Shown: positions 1 to 6,249, numbered from the stretch's first letter. The stretch is DNA of 10,759 nucleotides from JBDRMN01 sp043812055 (GCA_043812055.1 JBDRMN010000076.1:1-10759), one strand, 5' to 3'. Notes: a model not told the origin generated them from the letters alone. Translations and numbers: made by a program.

Positions 1-112
1 TTTGTATTGGAATCTATGACCACATTCACGGCAACGGTAACGTTGGCGACCATTACGAAAACCATCTTTATGAGCTGTTTTTAGGCCACAATGAGGACAT
101 TTTTTTAGGCAT
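1..112 (-). CDS. Transposase N-terminal zinc ribbon, partial, with an out-of-frame start
   Basis: Reading leftwards, the frame whose codons end at position 1 encodes CPHCG, then a KDGFRNGRQRYRC stretch, then a second Cys pair (CREC) and GHRFQYK. This is the CxxC...CxxC zinc ribbon with the 'DGxRNGxQRYxC' signature found at the N-terminus of IS1 and IS1595-type transposases, where it helps bind the element's ends. The only nearby ATG (110-112) begins Met-Pro-Lys-Lys but is one base out of frame with the ribbon, because the following A tract has seven A's instead of six. With six A's it would read MPKKCPHCG. So the gene is either frameshifted at its fourth codon, expressed by slippage on the A tract, or affected by a homopolymer sequencing error. 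The catalytic domain lies outside the window. Confidence 0.6.
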
Positions 113-124
113 ATTTAAAAAAAA

Positions 125-159
125 TTAAGTTAGCGGCTTACGCTAGACCAAAAACTTAA
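125..159. repeat. Imperfect hairpin in the IS terminal region
   Basis: Arms TTAAGTT (125-131) and AACTTAA (153-159) are perfect inverted repeats. Inside them is a second stem AGCG (132-135) / CGCT (141-144) with a 5-nt loop. It lies between the transposase start and the presumed outer end of the element. It could be a terminal sub-structure or a transposase-binding or regulatory site, and the sequence does not distinguish these. Positions 172-275, between this element and the next gene, show nothing I can name. Confidence 0.4.
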
Positions 160-275
160 CTTTTAACACCCAATTTTTACCATTAAGCCAGTTTTGACGT
201 ATCACGAATATCAGATTTATCTAACAAAAAAAATTCCAGGCAAAAGCTACTTGTCAGATTCAAATTGCTGCGGCA

Positions 276-2159
276 CTAGCGAACCTCAAAACGTGTAAAT
301 TTGATCCCGGTCTTTACTCCGAAACGGTTGAGGTAGTAGTCGCCAAATACCGCAATCTGTTTGTCCTTATCGGCACCTTTGCTGAAGTCATCGATCTCCC
401 GCCACTTGTCTTTATTGAAAAGTAAATACTTGTTCCCGTCAGTCGCGGAGAGAATGTAATGCAAAGTTCCACTCACGAAGCCTCGCGTGACCGTTCCTAC
501 GGCCAAAGCTCCATTTAACTCAGACGGTTCTCCCGAAGTAAGCGTGGGCACCGGGGCGGGCGATGAGCTTGGCTGGGACAGCGGAGCCGGAGCGGATTTC
601 GAAACATTACTATCCCCCGATCTTTTCAGCTCTACGGTGGCACCCAATTGATAAACGAAGGGACGGGATTTTTCACCTTCTGCTGGCGAAAAAAGTATTC
701 GGGGCAATCCGGCGGTTTTGGCGGTTGGCTTGATCGCGGTGACGAAGAAAAGGGTTTGCTCCTGAATCGCCCCGATCGAACCCGGTTGCCAGACCAGCTG
801 ATCTCGGGAAAAGGAAACTGCGCTGGGTAGACCAGTGGCGCAGGCCGTTGCGAGCGAGTAGCCGAAATCGGCAGTCGCCGGCAGCGCGCTGCAAAGCAAA
901 ATTATCTGATCGCCGGGCGAACTCACTTTGAGGGTGACGCCCCCGACTGCCTTCGTAGTACGATTCGAGAGTGTGACCGCGTAACGCAAAATTGATCCGG
1001 GAATGCTTTCATTGCCAAAGATGGTCTTGCGCTGGATGCTCGCCTGGAAAAAAGCATCCTCTCCTCCGCTCTGGCCCAGATGCTGACGGTAAACCTCCTG
1101 CGCGAGCCCTCCCGTTGGCAGCATGAAGTCGTGGCCGTCGGTAGCGAATTCGCTGACGTCGTAATCTGCCGAGACGAAGTAAGGGCCCGGATCGGTGCGA
1201 GAACCAGTATCGATCCCAAACCAGTTATCCTGCGCTTCGTAAGTCAGCTCCACCCGATTATTAATATCCGACTTAATCGCAAATTCAGTATTTCCCAAAA
1301 AATTATTGCGGTGGAAGCTCAGCTGGTCATGACTGCGGTGTGAGTAAATTCCTCCGGCATTTTCGACAAAAAAGTTATCCGTTACGATAATTGGAACGGG
1401 TAAAATGTTCTCATTCTTCACGCCATAGCCTCCGTTTTGATAAATAAAGTTGTCGGTAATCTTAGTTTCGAGCACAGTATCGAGTTCAACCGCCGCTCCC
1501 GCATTCCTCGCGATGAAGCTCTCCTTGATCTCACACTGATGGTTGCAAAATATCCCAACCCCGGCGTTGCCCCGGATCACACTGTTGGAGATAATTTGAT
1601 TGCCGGTGAAGAGTGCGGCAGTCGGGCCACCATACTCAATCAAGTTATTCTCAAAAACAGAATTCTCCACTTCGACGAAAGCTCGCATGCTGCGCATGCC
1701 TCCGTAGCGAAATTCCACCCAGCTCAGCTCACTATCGCGCGCTTCGATAATCACGCTGCCCCAATCTCCTGCCTGCGGACTTTTCCGATCAGAGGTAAAG
1801 ATGATGGGATTGGCTTTTGTGCCCCGGGCAATCAAGCGCGACAGTTTCACTTCACCAGCTTGATCCCGGTAACACACCTCCGAACCGTAGCCCCGCAAAC
1901 ACTGACTGGAGACCTGAAATGACAGTCCCGGGCTCACTTTGATCGTTACTCCCGGTTCAATCGTGAGCCTCGCCCCGTTGGCCACTCGACGAATTCGGTC
2001 ATTGCGGGTATTTCCCTTGATCAGGATCGGGCTCATCTCTTGCGTCCAGACCGTATCCGTCAAAACATCCAGATCAACCACCGTCTCCGCCCACGCAGGC
2101 GAAAGCAGCGCCAGTACTGTGAACGCCAATGTCAGTAGAAAAAAATTTCGCCAGCGCAT
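276..2159 (-). CDS. Secreted right-handed beta-helix (NosD/pectate-lyase-like) protein
   Basis: This is a 627-residue exported protein. Residues 1-24 form a signal peptide: basic MRWR, a hydrophobic core, then a likely signal peptidase I site after AWA, with no lipobox. Residues about 40-330 are rich in short N/G-containing strands such as NNLIEYGG, NNFLGN and TDNFFVENAGG, the pattern of right-handed parallel beta-helix repeats. The segment 'DNWFGIDTGS...DPGP' closes the helix. Residues about 370-515 look like a beta-sandwich ('LRYAVTLSNRTTKAVGGVTL', DUF11-like). A Pro/Ser-rich linker (about 515-550) leads to a compact 70-residue C-terminal beta domain. Cysteines occur in close pairs (CLRGYGSEVC, CNHQC), fitting disulfides outside the cytoplasm. 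No catalytic residues can be assigned, so a carbohydrate-binding or surface role is inference. The ATG at 2157-2159 has no clear Shine-Dalgarno site. The gene is isolated. Confidence 0.8.
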   Translation of the reverse strand: MRWRNFFLLTLAFTVLALLSPAWAETVVDLDVLTDTVWTQEMSPILIKGNTRNDRIRRVANGARLTIEPGVTIKVSPGLSFQVSSQCLRGYGSEVCYRDQAGEVKLSRLIARGTKANPIIFTSDRKSPQAGDWGSVIIEARDSELSWVEFRYGGMRSMRAFVEVENSVFENNLIEYGGPTAALFTGNQIISNSVIRGNAGVGIFCNHQCEIKESFIARNAGAAVELDTVLETKITDNFIYQNGGYGVKNENILPVPIIVTDNFFVENAGGIYSHRSHDQLSFHRNNFLGNTEFAIKSDINNRVELTYEAQDNWFGIDTGSRTDPGPYFVSADYDVSEFATDGHDFMLPTGGLAQEVYRQHLGQSGGEDAFFQASIQRKTIFGNESIPGSILRYAVTLSNRTTKAVGGVTLKVSSPGDQIILLCSALPATADFGYSLATACATGLPSAVSFSRDQLVWQPGSIGAIQEQTLFFVTAIKPTAKTAGLPRILFSPAEGEKSRPFVYQLGATVELKRSGDSNVSKSAPAPLSQPSSSPAPVPTLTSGEPSELNGALAVGTVTRGFVSGTLHYILSATDGNKYLLFNKDKWREIDDFSKGADKDKQIAVFGDYYLNRFGVKTGIKFTRFEVR

Positions 2160-2181
2160 GGAGTGCAGTTAAATCTTCGCT

Positions 2182-2211
2182 ATTTAAGCAGATTTTGGGG
2201 TGGGTTTACAA
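2182..2211 (-). promoter_or_regulatory. Possible promoter of the beta-helix gene
   Basis: On the minus strand TTGTAA (2211-2206) is followed after 18 nt by TTAAAT (2187-2182). Both hexamers are imperfect (4 of 6 each). A start site near 2174 would give a leader of about 14 nt before the ATG. It is consistent with the lone gene but weak. Confidence 0.3.
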
Positions 2212-2290
2212 TTGCGGACGCGGTTTTGTGTTTTAGAACTGCTCATTCTTGCCCAAGTGTCGAACACTCGGCTAAACTGCTTCGCGGTTC

Positions 2291-2326
2291 GGCCGGGTAG
2301 TCCGCCGCGGCGGACGAAGGACTAAA
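2291..2326 (+). repeat. tRNA-Phe 5'-half-like repeat, copy 1
   Basis: The first 10 nt (GGCCGGGTAG) are identical to the 5' end of the tRNA-Phe gene at 2645. The stretch CGAAGGACT is identical to that tRNA's base 26 and anticodon-stem 5' strand, and AAAAT then matches the anticodon-loop 3' side once a single G is dropped. Where the tRNA has its D-arm, the repeat has the self-complementary TCCGCCGCGGCGGA (2301-2314). The repeat runs straight into the ATG of the GIY-YIG gene. It can fold two ways: GTCCGCCG/CGGCGGAC, or TAGTCC (2298-2303) with GGACTA (2319-2324). It is not a tRNA gene because there is no 3' half. Confidence 0.8.
2317..2321 (+). promoter_or_regulatory. Ribosome-binding site of the GIY-YIG gene inside the tRNA-like repeat
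   Basis: AAGGA lies 5 nt before the ATG at 2327 and is one of the few good Shine-Dalgarno matches in this window. It corresponds to the 5' strand of the tRNA-Phe anticodon stem. Its GGA falls in the right arm (GGACTA) of a hairpin with TAGTCC at 2298-2303, so the site could be masked when that hairpin forms and exposed when the alternative GC-rich palindrome forms. The masking is inference from base pairing. Confidence 0.55.
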
Positions 2327-2572
2327 ATGTTTACCGTTTATGTTATCCAAAACGAAAACGGAAAAAAGTATATTGGTTTTACTCAAAATCTTGCGAGACG
2401 ACTAGAAGAGCACAACGACGCAAAAGGTAAGAAAAGGGGTTGGACTAGATTACGAGGGCCTTGGCGACTGATTCATAAAGAAAAATTTAAAGAAAAAACC
2501 AAAGCATTAAAAAGAGAACAAGAATTGAAAACAGGTGTCGGTAGAGAATTCTTGAAATCTTGTAAACTGTAA
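2327..2572 (+). CDS. Small GIY-YIG nuclease-domain protein
   Basis: This 81-residue protein consists only of a GIY-YIG domain, of the single-domain type related to the UvrC N-terminus and YhbQ/UPF0213. Residues 4-6 (VYV) occupy the GIY position and 15-17 (YIG) the YIG position. The conserved arginine follows in LARRLEEHN, and an Arg/Lys-rich helix with 'KREQELKTGVGREFLKS' closes the domain, as is usual. Family members cut DNA using one divalent metal ion. A substrate here cannot be read from the sequence. The gene sits between two tRNA-Phe-like repeats and 72 bp upstream of tRNA-Phe, an arrangement suggesting a selfish or homing-like cassette rather than a repair gene. It is more AT-rich than the repeats around it. 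Confidence 0.88.
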   Translation: MFTVYVIQNENGKKYIGFTQNLARRLEEHNDAKGKKRGWTRLRGPWRLIHKEKFKEKTKALKREQELKTGVGREFLKSCKL

Positions 2573-2602
2573 TCCACCACGGTGAACGAGAGATTAAAAA
2601 AT

Positions 2603-2640
2603 GGCCGGGTAGTCCGCCGCGGCGGACGAGGGACTAAAAA
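2603..2640 (+). repeat. tRNA-Phe 5'-half-like repeat, copy 2
   Basis: This is nearly identical to copy 1 (GGCCGGGTAG, then the same 14-nt palindrome, then CGAGGGACTAAAA) with one A-to-G change. It lies just 3' of the GIY-YIG gene and directly abuts the real tRNA-Phe. The A-rich flank before it (TTAAAAAATGGCC) resembles the flank of the real tRNA (CTAAAAAAAATGGCC), so the copied unit seems to include bases upstream of the tRNA. Downstream an ATG (2642) is placed much as in copy 1, but it reads ATG-GCC-GGG-TAG and stops at once. This could be a relic of an element that lost its gene. Confidence 0.8.
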
Positions 2641-2644
2641 AAAT

Positions 2645-2719
2645 GGCCGGGTAGCTCAGTGGTAGAGCGAAGGACTGAAAATCCTTGCGTCGGCAGTTCA
2701 ATTCTGCCCCCGGCCACCA
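2645..2719 (+). tRNA. tRNA-Phe (anticodon GAA), CCA encoded
   Basis: A full cloverleaf can be drawn. Acceptor GGCCGGG (2645-2651) pairs with CCCGGCC (2709-2715). T8-A9 is followed by D-stem GCTC/GAGC with loop AGTGGTA. The anticodon stem AAGGA/TCCTT encloses loop CTGAAAA, giving anticodon GAA at 2677-2679. The variable loop is GCGTC. T-stem GGCAG/CTGCC encloses loop TTCAATT. The discriminator A and the CCA tail are encoded (2716-2719). All stems are perfectly paired. It is preceded directly by a degenerate copy of its own 5' half and probably shares a transcript with the GIY-YIG region. Confidence 0.97.
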
Positions 2720-2831
2720 CTCGACTGCGTTTTACTAACGCGAAACTCCGCTCGTGGCCTGCGGCCGTTCGGTTTGGCGAAAATTAGAATTGAGCCTAGT
2801 CGAGTGTTCCGAGCGAACGTAGTGAGTCGAG
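2718..2831. repeat. Inverted and dispersed 'CTCGACT/AGTCGAG' repeats after tRNA-Phe
   Basis: CACTCGACT (2718-2726, sharing its first bases with the tRNA 3' end) is a perfect inverted repeat of AGTCGAGTG (2798-2806). A further GAGTCGAGG lies at 2824-2832. The start overlaps the encoded CCA, so folding of this long-range stem might bear on tRNA 3' processing. No gene is visible between 2720 and 3060. That stretch holds this repeat, the 2863-2955 inverted repeat and the 3007-3048 hairpin. Confidence 0.45.
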
Positions 2832-2862
2832 GGGCAGTTATGATCTTCGACCAGCCTTTTTT

Positions 2863-2955
2863 GTCTGGAACTATGATTAACCTGATTTACATGATGGACT
2901 GTGATTAAGTGTAATCATGGCAATCATCGTAATCATAAAAATCATGGTTCAAGAC
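2863..2955. repeat. 93-bp inverted repeat built from period-9 ATGATT/AATCAT units
   Basis: The outer arms, 2863-2878 (GTCTGGAACTATGATT) and 2940-2955 (AATCATGGTTCAAGAC), are complementary at 14 of 16 positions. Inwards, the right half has AATCAT at 2913, 2922, 2931 and 2940, an exact 9-bp period. The left half has the matching ATGATT-type units at about 2873, 2882, 2891 and 2900. The halves meet in a few-nt loop near 2907-2911, giving one long imperfect hairpin. I recall very similar units scattered in many unrelated bacterial genomes, often near small accessory genes, but cannot check this. No gene is attached to it here. Confidence 0.7.
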
Positions 2956-3006
2956 CATTTTTCGCAAAAAACGTCCAAAGATCTAAAGGCTCAACAACTG
3001 TTCCCT

Positions 3007-3048
3007 GTTCCCTGCCTGCCCGCCGTAGCTTTAGCGAAGGCGGGGAAC
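3007..3048. repeat. GC-rich hairpin repeat just 3' of pnp
   Basis: CCCGCC (3019-3024) and GGCGGG (3039-3044) enclose GTAGCTTTAGCGAA, which itself contains GCTTTAGC. Outer bases GTTCCC (3007-3012) and GGGGAAC (3042-3048) add a second layer. It lies 13 bp past the pnp stop. It could end pnp transcription, but no T run follows on the minus strand. The shape and wording are typical of dispersed palindromic repeats in CPR genomes, from memory. Confidence 0.5.
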
Positions 3049-3060
3049 CTGTTCCTTAAA

Positions 3061-5253
3061 TTAAAACCTCCGCGGTCCGCGTGGCCCATTGTGACGCGGC
3101 GGCCCATTACGTGGTGGCCCACTTGGTCTAGGAGCTCGCTCAATCACCGTACCATCGGGCATGATCCGAGTGAGATTGATCCGACCCATGCGGTCTACCT
3201 CAATAACTTTAACCCTGATTTTCTCACCAACCTTGACCGCATCTTCGACTTTTTCAATCCGGCCCGGAGCCAGTGCCGAGATGTGCACCATCCCATCTTT
3301 GCCCGGAAGTATTTCGACGAAGGCACCGAAATCCATGATGCGGACAACCTTACCGTCGAATTCATCACCCGCTTTGGGTACATAGACGATTTGCTCGACC
3401 CATTTCTTCGCCTTCTCCCCACTCTCCTGATCCGGCGCGGTAATCACGACCATACCGTCATCATCGATATCTATCTCGACTCCGCATTCCGCGGTAATTT
3501 TTTGAATCATCTCTCCACCCTTGCCGATCACCTCACGAATTTTGTCCAGATCAATCTTCACCGACTCGATCAGCGGAGCGTGTTTGTTTAATTCTTTGCG
3601 GGCTGCAGGGATTGCCTTCAGCATGGCTGCGCGAATTTCATCACAGCCTTTTTGAGATTGGGTAAGCGCTTCTTTGAGAATATCCGTATTCACTCCCTTG
3701 ACCTTGATATCCATCTGCAGGGCAGTGATTCCCTTTTCTGTCCGCGCCACTTTGAAGTCCATGTCTCCAGCGAAGTCTTCTAAGCCCTGGATATCGGAAA
3801 GAATTTTGTGAGTTTTGAATTTTCCACTTTCATCTTTGTCGGTCACCATTCCCATCGCGATTGCCGAGACCGGACGCACGATCGGCACACCCGCATCCAT
3901 CAAACTCAAGGTCGAAGCGCAAACCGATCCCATCGAGGAACTTCCGTTGCAGCTCAGAGTCTCCGAGACCACGCGCATCGTATAAGGAAATTTTTCCTTT
4001 TCCGGCAAAACCGGGATCAAAGCTCGCTCCGCCAGATCGCCGTGGCCGATTTCGCGTCGCCCCGGCCCGAAACGACGACTAGCTTCCCCGACCGAGAAAG
4101 GCGGGAAGTTGTACTCGTGCATGTAGAAGCGCTTGTAATCTTTGTCCATCGTGTCAATTATCTGCGCTTTGCCCGGACCACCGAGAGTGACGATCGTCAT
4201 AATCTGAGTTTCGCCGCGATCGAAAAGTCCGCTGCCGTGGGTGCGCGGCAGGACTCCGACCTCACAGTTCAGGGCGCGAACTTCATCCAACTTGCGCCCG
4301 TCAATTCGCAAATCTTTTTCGAGAATATTTGCTCTCAGATTTTTCTCGAATTTTTCGTTGAGTAGACTTTTCAGCTCGCCTTCGGTGAATTTTTCCTCCT
4401 CAATCTCCTTTTCCTTCGCTTTGATCAATTTCTCTTCAAGTGCGTGCATCGCGTCCTTAATTTCTTTTTTCTTTTTCCCGGCAATCGTATCAAGGTCGGC
4501 TTTGGAGATGAGTTTTTCCACTGCCTGCACTGCGTCCTCATTTTTCTCTGCCAGCGTTAGCTCAAGCATTTCCGGTTTAACCTTTTTTTTCAATTCAACC
4601 TGTAACTTACAGATTTTCTTAATTTCCGTGTGAGCCAATTCAAGTGCTTCCAACATCTTTTCGTCGGAAATTTCATTTGAACCCGCTTCCACCATCGTGA
4701 TCGCGTCGGCAGTACCGGCAACGGTTAATACCAGATCACCCGTCTCCTCTTCTTTATAAGTCGGATTCACGATTAATTTGTCTTCAACCAGGCCGATACG
4801 CACAGCGCCGATTGGCCCCGCAAACGGAGCTCCCGAAACCATCAGAGCGGCACTCGCCGCATTGATCGCCGTGCTTACCGGATCTACTTCGAGATCCGCC
4901 GAAAGGATCGTAGCAATGATTTGGACTTCATTTGTTGTTCCCTTCGGGAAAAGCGGACGGATCGGTCGATCCATCATGCGACTGCGCAAAACCGCTGCTT
5001 CACTGGGGCGACCTTCGCGTTTGATGAAGCGCGATCCTTTGATCTTCCCCGCCGCGTAGTACTTCTCCTCGTAATCGCAAGATAACGGGAAAAAGTCACA
5101 GCCCTCTCGCGCACCAGCGACAACCGCCGTGGCGAGGATCACCGTCTCTCCAAGCGAAACTAGCGCAGAGCCATCGGCCTGCTTAGCGAGTTTGCCAGTT
5201 TCAAGCGTCAGCTTGCGGGAGGCAATTTTGCCCTCAACTTTGATGGGTTCCAT
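3061..5253 (-). CDS. pnp: Polyribonucleotide nucleotidyltransferase (PNPase)
   Basis: PNPase degrades RNA 3'-to-5' using phosphate, releasing nucleoside diphosphates, as a ring-shaped trimer in the cytoplasm. The 730-residue protein shows the full domain order. RNase PH 1 comes first ('LTLETGKLAKQADGSALV', FFPLSCDYEEKYYAAGK, RMMDRPIRPLF). An alpha-helical linker rich in Lys/Glu follows. RNase PH 2 has GSGLFDRGETQ, GRREIGHGDLAERAL, NGSSSMGSVCAS and the catalytic-type Asp segment SDIQGLEDFAGDMDFKVA. A KH domain (IREVIGKGGEMIQKI, GKGG loop) and an S1 domain (GKVVRIMDFGAFVEILPGKDGMVHIS) come next, then a basic Pro/Arg tail ending RGPRRF. Where homologues usually have Gly after DFKVA, this one has Arg. 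A GTG at 5298 is in frame, but ATG 5253 fits the family N-terminus and leaves the upstream structured leader untranslated. No rpsO lies beside it; map diverges upstream. Confidence 0.97.
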   Translation of the reverse strand: MEPIKVEGKIASRKLTLETGKLAKQADGSALVSLGETVILATAVVAGAREGCDFFPLSCDYEEKYYAAGKIKGSRFIKREGRPSEAAVLRSRMMDRPIRPLFPKGTTNEVQIIATILSADLEVDPVSTAINAASAALMVSGAPFAGPIGAVRIGLVEDKLIVNPTYKEEETGDLVLTVAGTADAITMVEAGSNEISDEKMLEALELAHTEIKKICKLQVELKKKVKPEMLELTLAEKNEDAVQAVEKLISKADLDTIAGKKKKEIKDAMHALEEKLIKAKEKEIEEEKFTEGELKSLLNEKFEKNLRANILEKDLRIDGRKLDEVRALNCEVGVLPRTHGSGLFDRGETQIMTIVTLGGPGKAQIIDTMDKDYKRFYMHEYNFPPFSVGEASRRFGPGRREIGHGDLAERALIPVLPEKEKFPYTMRVVSETLSCNGSSSMGSVCASTLSLMDAGVPIVRPVSAIAMGMVTDKDESGKFKTHKILSDIQGLEDFAGDMDFKVARTEKGITALQMDIKVKGVNTDILKEALTQSQKGCDEIRAAMLKAIPAARKELNKHAPLIESVKIDLDKIREVIGKGGEMIQKITAECGVEIDIDDDGMVVITAPDQESGEKAKKWVEQIVYVPKAGDEFDGKVVRIMDFGAFVEILPGKDGMVHISALAPGRIEKVEDAVKVGEKIRVKVIEVDRMGRINLTRIMPDGTVIERAPRPSGPPRNGPPRHNGPRGPRRF

Positions 5254-5262
5254 GAGAAATTG

Positions 5263-5337
5263 GGTTACTTGTCCCCGCGAAAGCCCCAACGGGACCACTT
5301 TGTGGCGGGGAACCTCTGGAACCGAAAGCGAGTAACC
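5263..5337 (-). promoter_or_regulatory. Self-complementary leader of pnp
   Basis: Directly before the pnp ATG, GGTTACT (mRNA sense, 5337-5331) pairs perfectly with AGTAACC (5269-5263). Inside, TCCCCGC (5311-5305) pairs with GCGGGGA (5278-5272), and GTGG/CCAC (5305-5302 / 5298-5295) can form a small stem. The structure ends 9 nt before the ATG. In E. coli, PNPase represses its own mRNA through a 5' hairpin cut by RNase III. A similar role here is inference. The structure also covers the alternative GTG start at 5298, which argues against that start. Confidence 0.45.
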
Positions 5338-5356
5338 TGATGAAGGGATATCGTAG

Positions 5357-5400
5357 TCCTTATTGCTCCTTAAGGCTCTTTAGACTCCTTACAATCCTTC
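5357..5400. repeat. Five phased TCCTTA-type units between pnp and map
   Basis: TCCTTA-like hexamers start at 5357, 5367, 5377 (TCTTTA), 5386 and 5395 (TCCTTC), at steps of 10, 10, 9 and 9 bp, close to one DNA turn. They lie in the 231-bp gap between the divergent pnp and map starts. The phasing would place all units on one face of the helix, as expected for a cooperative protein-binding array, but it could also be a simple tandem duplication. Confidence 0.45.
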
Positions 5401-5472
5401 CCGGCAGCTCGTATTTCGACTCCGGAGACGCGGTCACTTTAACAGAAAAATGGCAATCTGCTCAAGTTTCAG

Positions 5473-5478
5473 TAAAAT
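5473..5478 (+). promoter_or_regulatory. -10 element of the map operon, implying a leaderless start
   Basis: TAAAAT (5 of 6 to TATAAT) ends 6 nt before the map GTG at 5485, so transcription would begin at or next to the start codon. There is no Shine-Dalgarno sequence before the GTG. The -35 region around 5450 (TGGCAA) is poor. Confidence 0.4.
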
Positions 5479-5484
5479 CAGCCC

Positions 5485-6246
5485 GTGAGCATAACTATCA
5501 AAACCCCCGCGGAAATCGACATTATGCGTCGGGCTGGCCAGATTCAGACGGAGATTTTGAATGCCGTCGGTCAGAAAGTTGCCCCCGGTATTTCCACTGC
5601 GAATCTAAACGAGATCGCCGAAAAACTCTGCGTCGAGAAAAAAGTTAAGCCCGCCTTCAAAAGCTACAACGGTTTCCCGGCCGCCCTCTGTACAAGCATC
5701 AATGACGAAGTCGTGCACGGGATTCCGTCAGATAAACGTATCCTGAAAGAGGGTGACATCATCACCCTCGATTTCGGCGTAATTCTGGAAGGTCTCTATG
5801 CCGACTCCTGCCAAACTTTCGCAGTCGGCAAAATTTCACCGGAAGCTCAGCAGCTATTGAATCGCACCAAAGAATCACTCTACCGCGCCATTGTCGTCGC
5901 TCGCGCCGGAAACACCGTTGGCGACATCGGCCACGCAGTTGAAAGTTTCGTCACCCCATTCGGCTACTCACCCGTCCACGAAACCGTCGGTCACGGCATC
6001 GGCCGAACCCTGCACGAAGATCCCGAAGTGCCCAACTGGGGCAAGCCGGGAACCGGGACCAAACTCATGGCTGGTATGACAATCTGCATCGAGCCAATCA
6101 TCAACGCAGGTAAGGCTGAGATCACTACTGATACGGACGGCTGGACTACGCGCACCGCGGATGGCAGTCTGAGTGCTCACTTCGAGCATCAGGTTTTGAT
6201 TACAAAGGAAGAGCCCGAAATTTTGACGCCATGGGATAAAATCTGA
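5485..6246 (+). CDS. map: Methionine aminopeptidase, type I
   Basis: The enzyme removes the initiator methionine from new proteins in the cytoplasm with a two-metal site. The 253-residue length is typical of the short bacterial type I form, without an N-terminal extension. All five metal ligands are present: D96 (ITLDFG), D107 (YADSCQTF), H170 (ETVGHGIG), E203 (ICIEPII) and E234 (SAHFEHQVLIT). The substrate-site H79 is in 'NDEVVHGIP'. The GTG start gives MSITIKTPAEIDIMRRAGQI, which matches the family N-terminus, whereas the next ATG (5524) would cut into it. The next gene starts 3 bp after the TGA stop, so the two form an operon. A -10-like TAAAAT suggests a leaderless mRNA. Confidence 0.97.
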   Translation: MSITIKTPAEIDIMRRAGQIQTEILNAVGQKVAPGISTANLNEIAEKLCVEKKVKPAFKSYNGFPAALCTSINDEVVHGIPSDKRILKEGDIITLDFGVILEGLYADSCQTFAVGKISPEAQQLLNRTKESLYRAIVVARAGNTVGDIGHAVESFVTPFGYSPVHETVGHGIGRTLHEDPEVPNWGKPGTGTKLMAGMTICIEPIINAGKAEITTDTDGWTTRTADGSLSAHFEHQVLITKEEPEILTPWDKI

Positions 6247-6249
6247 TTC

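Larger units (their letters stand above)
1..171 (-). mobile_element. End of an insertion sequence (partial)
   Basis: This is one end of an insertion sequence that continues beyond the left edge of the window. It carries the N-terminal zinc ribbon of a transposase reading off the edge. Outside the gene is an AT-rich terminal segment that, read on the minus strand, begins GGGTGTTAAAAG near position 171. IS1595-like elements often have ends starting with GG, so I place the outer end there, but the opposite end and the target duplication are not visible. The boundary is an inference, while the transposase fragment is seen directly. Confidence 0.55.

Noticed and set aside
2291..2640. The two tRNA-like repeats as real tRNA genes
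   Set aside because: They have no D-arm, no 3' anticodon strand, no T-arm and no acceptor 3' strand. Only the 5' portion is present.
2913..2945. Regularly spaced AATCAT repeats as a CRISPR array
   Set aside because: The units are 6 bp with 3-bp gaps, far too short for CRISPR repeats and spacers, and they belong to an inverted repeat.
2917..3591. + strand open frame (224 codons) running from the AATCAT repeat into pnp
   Set aside because: It begins in the period-9 repeat and continues antisense to the S1 and KH domains of PNPase, with no recognisable protein features.
5254..5298. Upstream GTG start for pnp (15 extra residues)
   Set aside because: The extension is not typical of PNPase N-termini and would place coding sequence in the self-complementary leader. 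ATG 5253 fits better.
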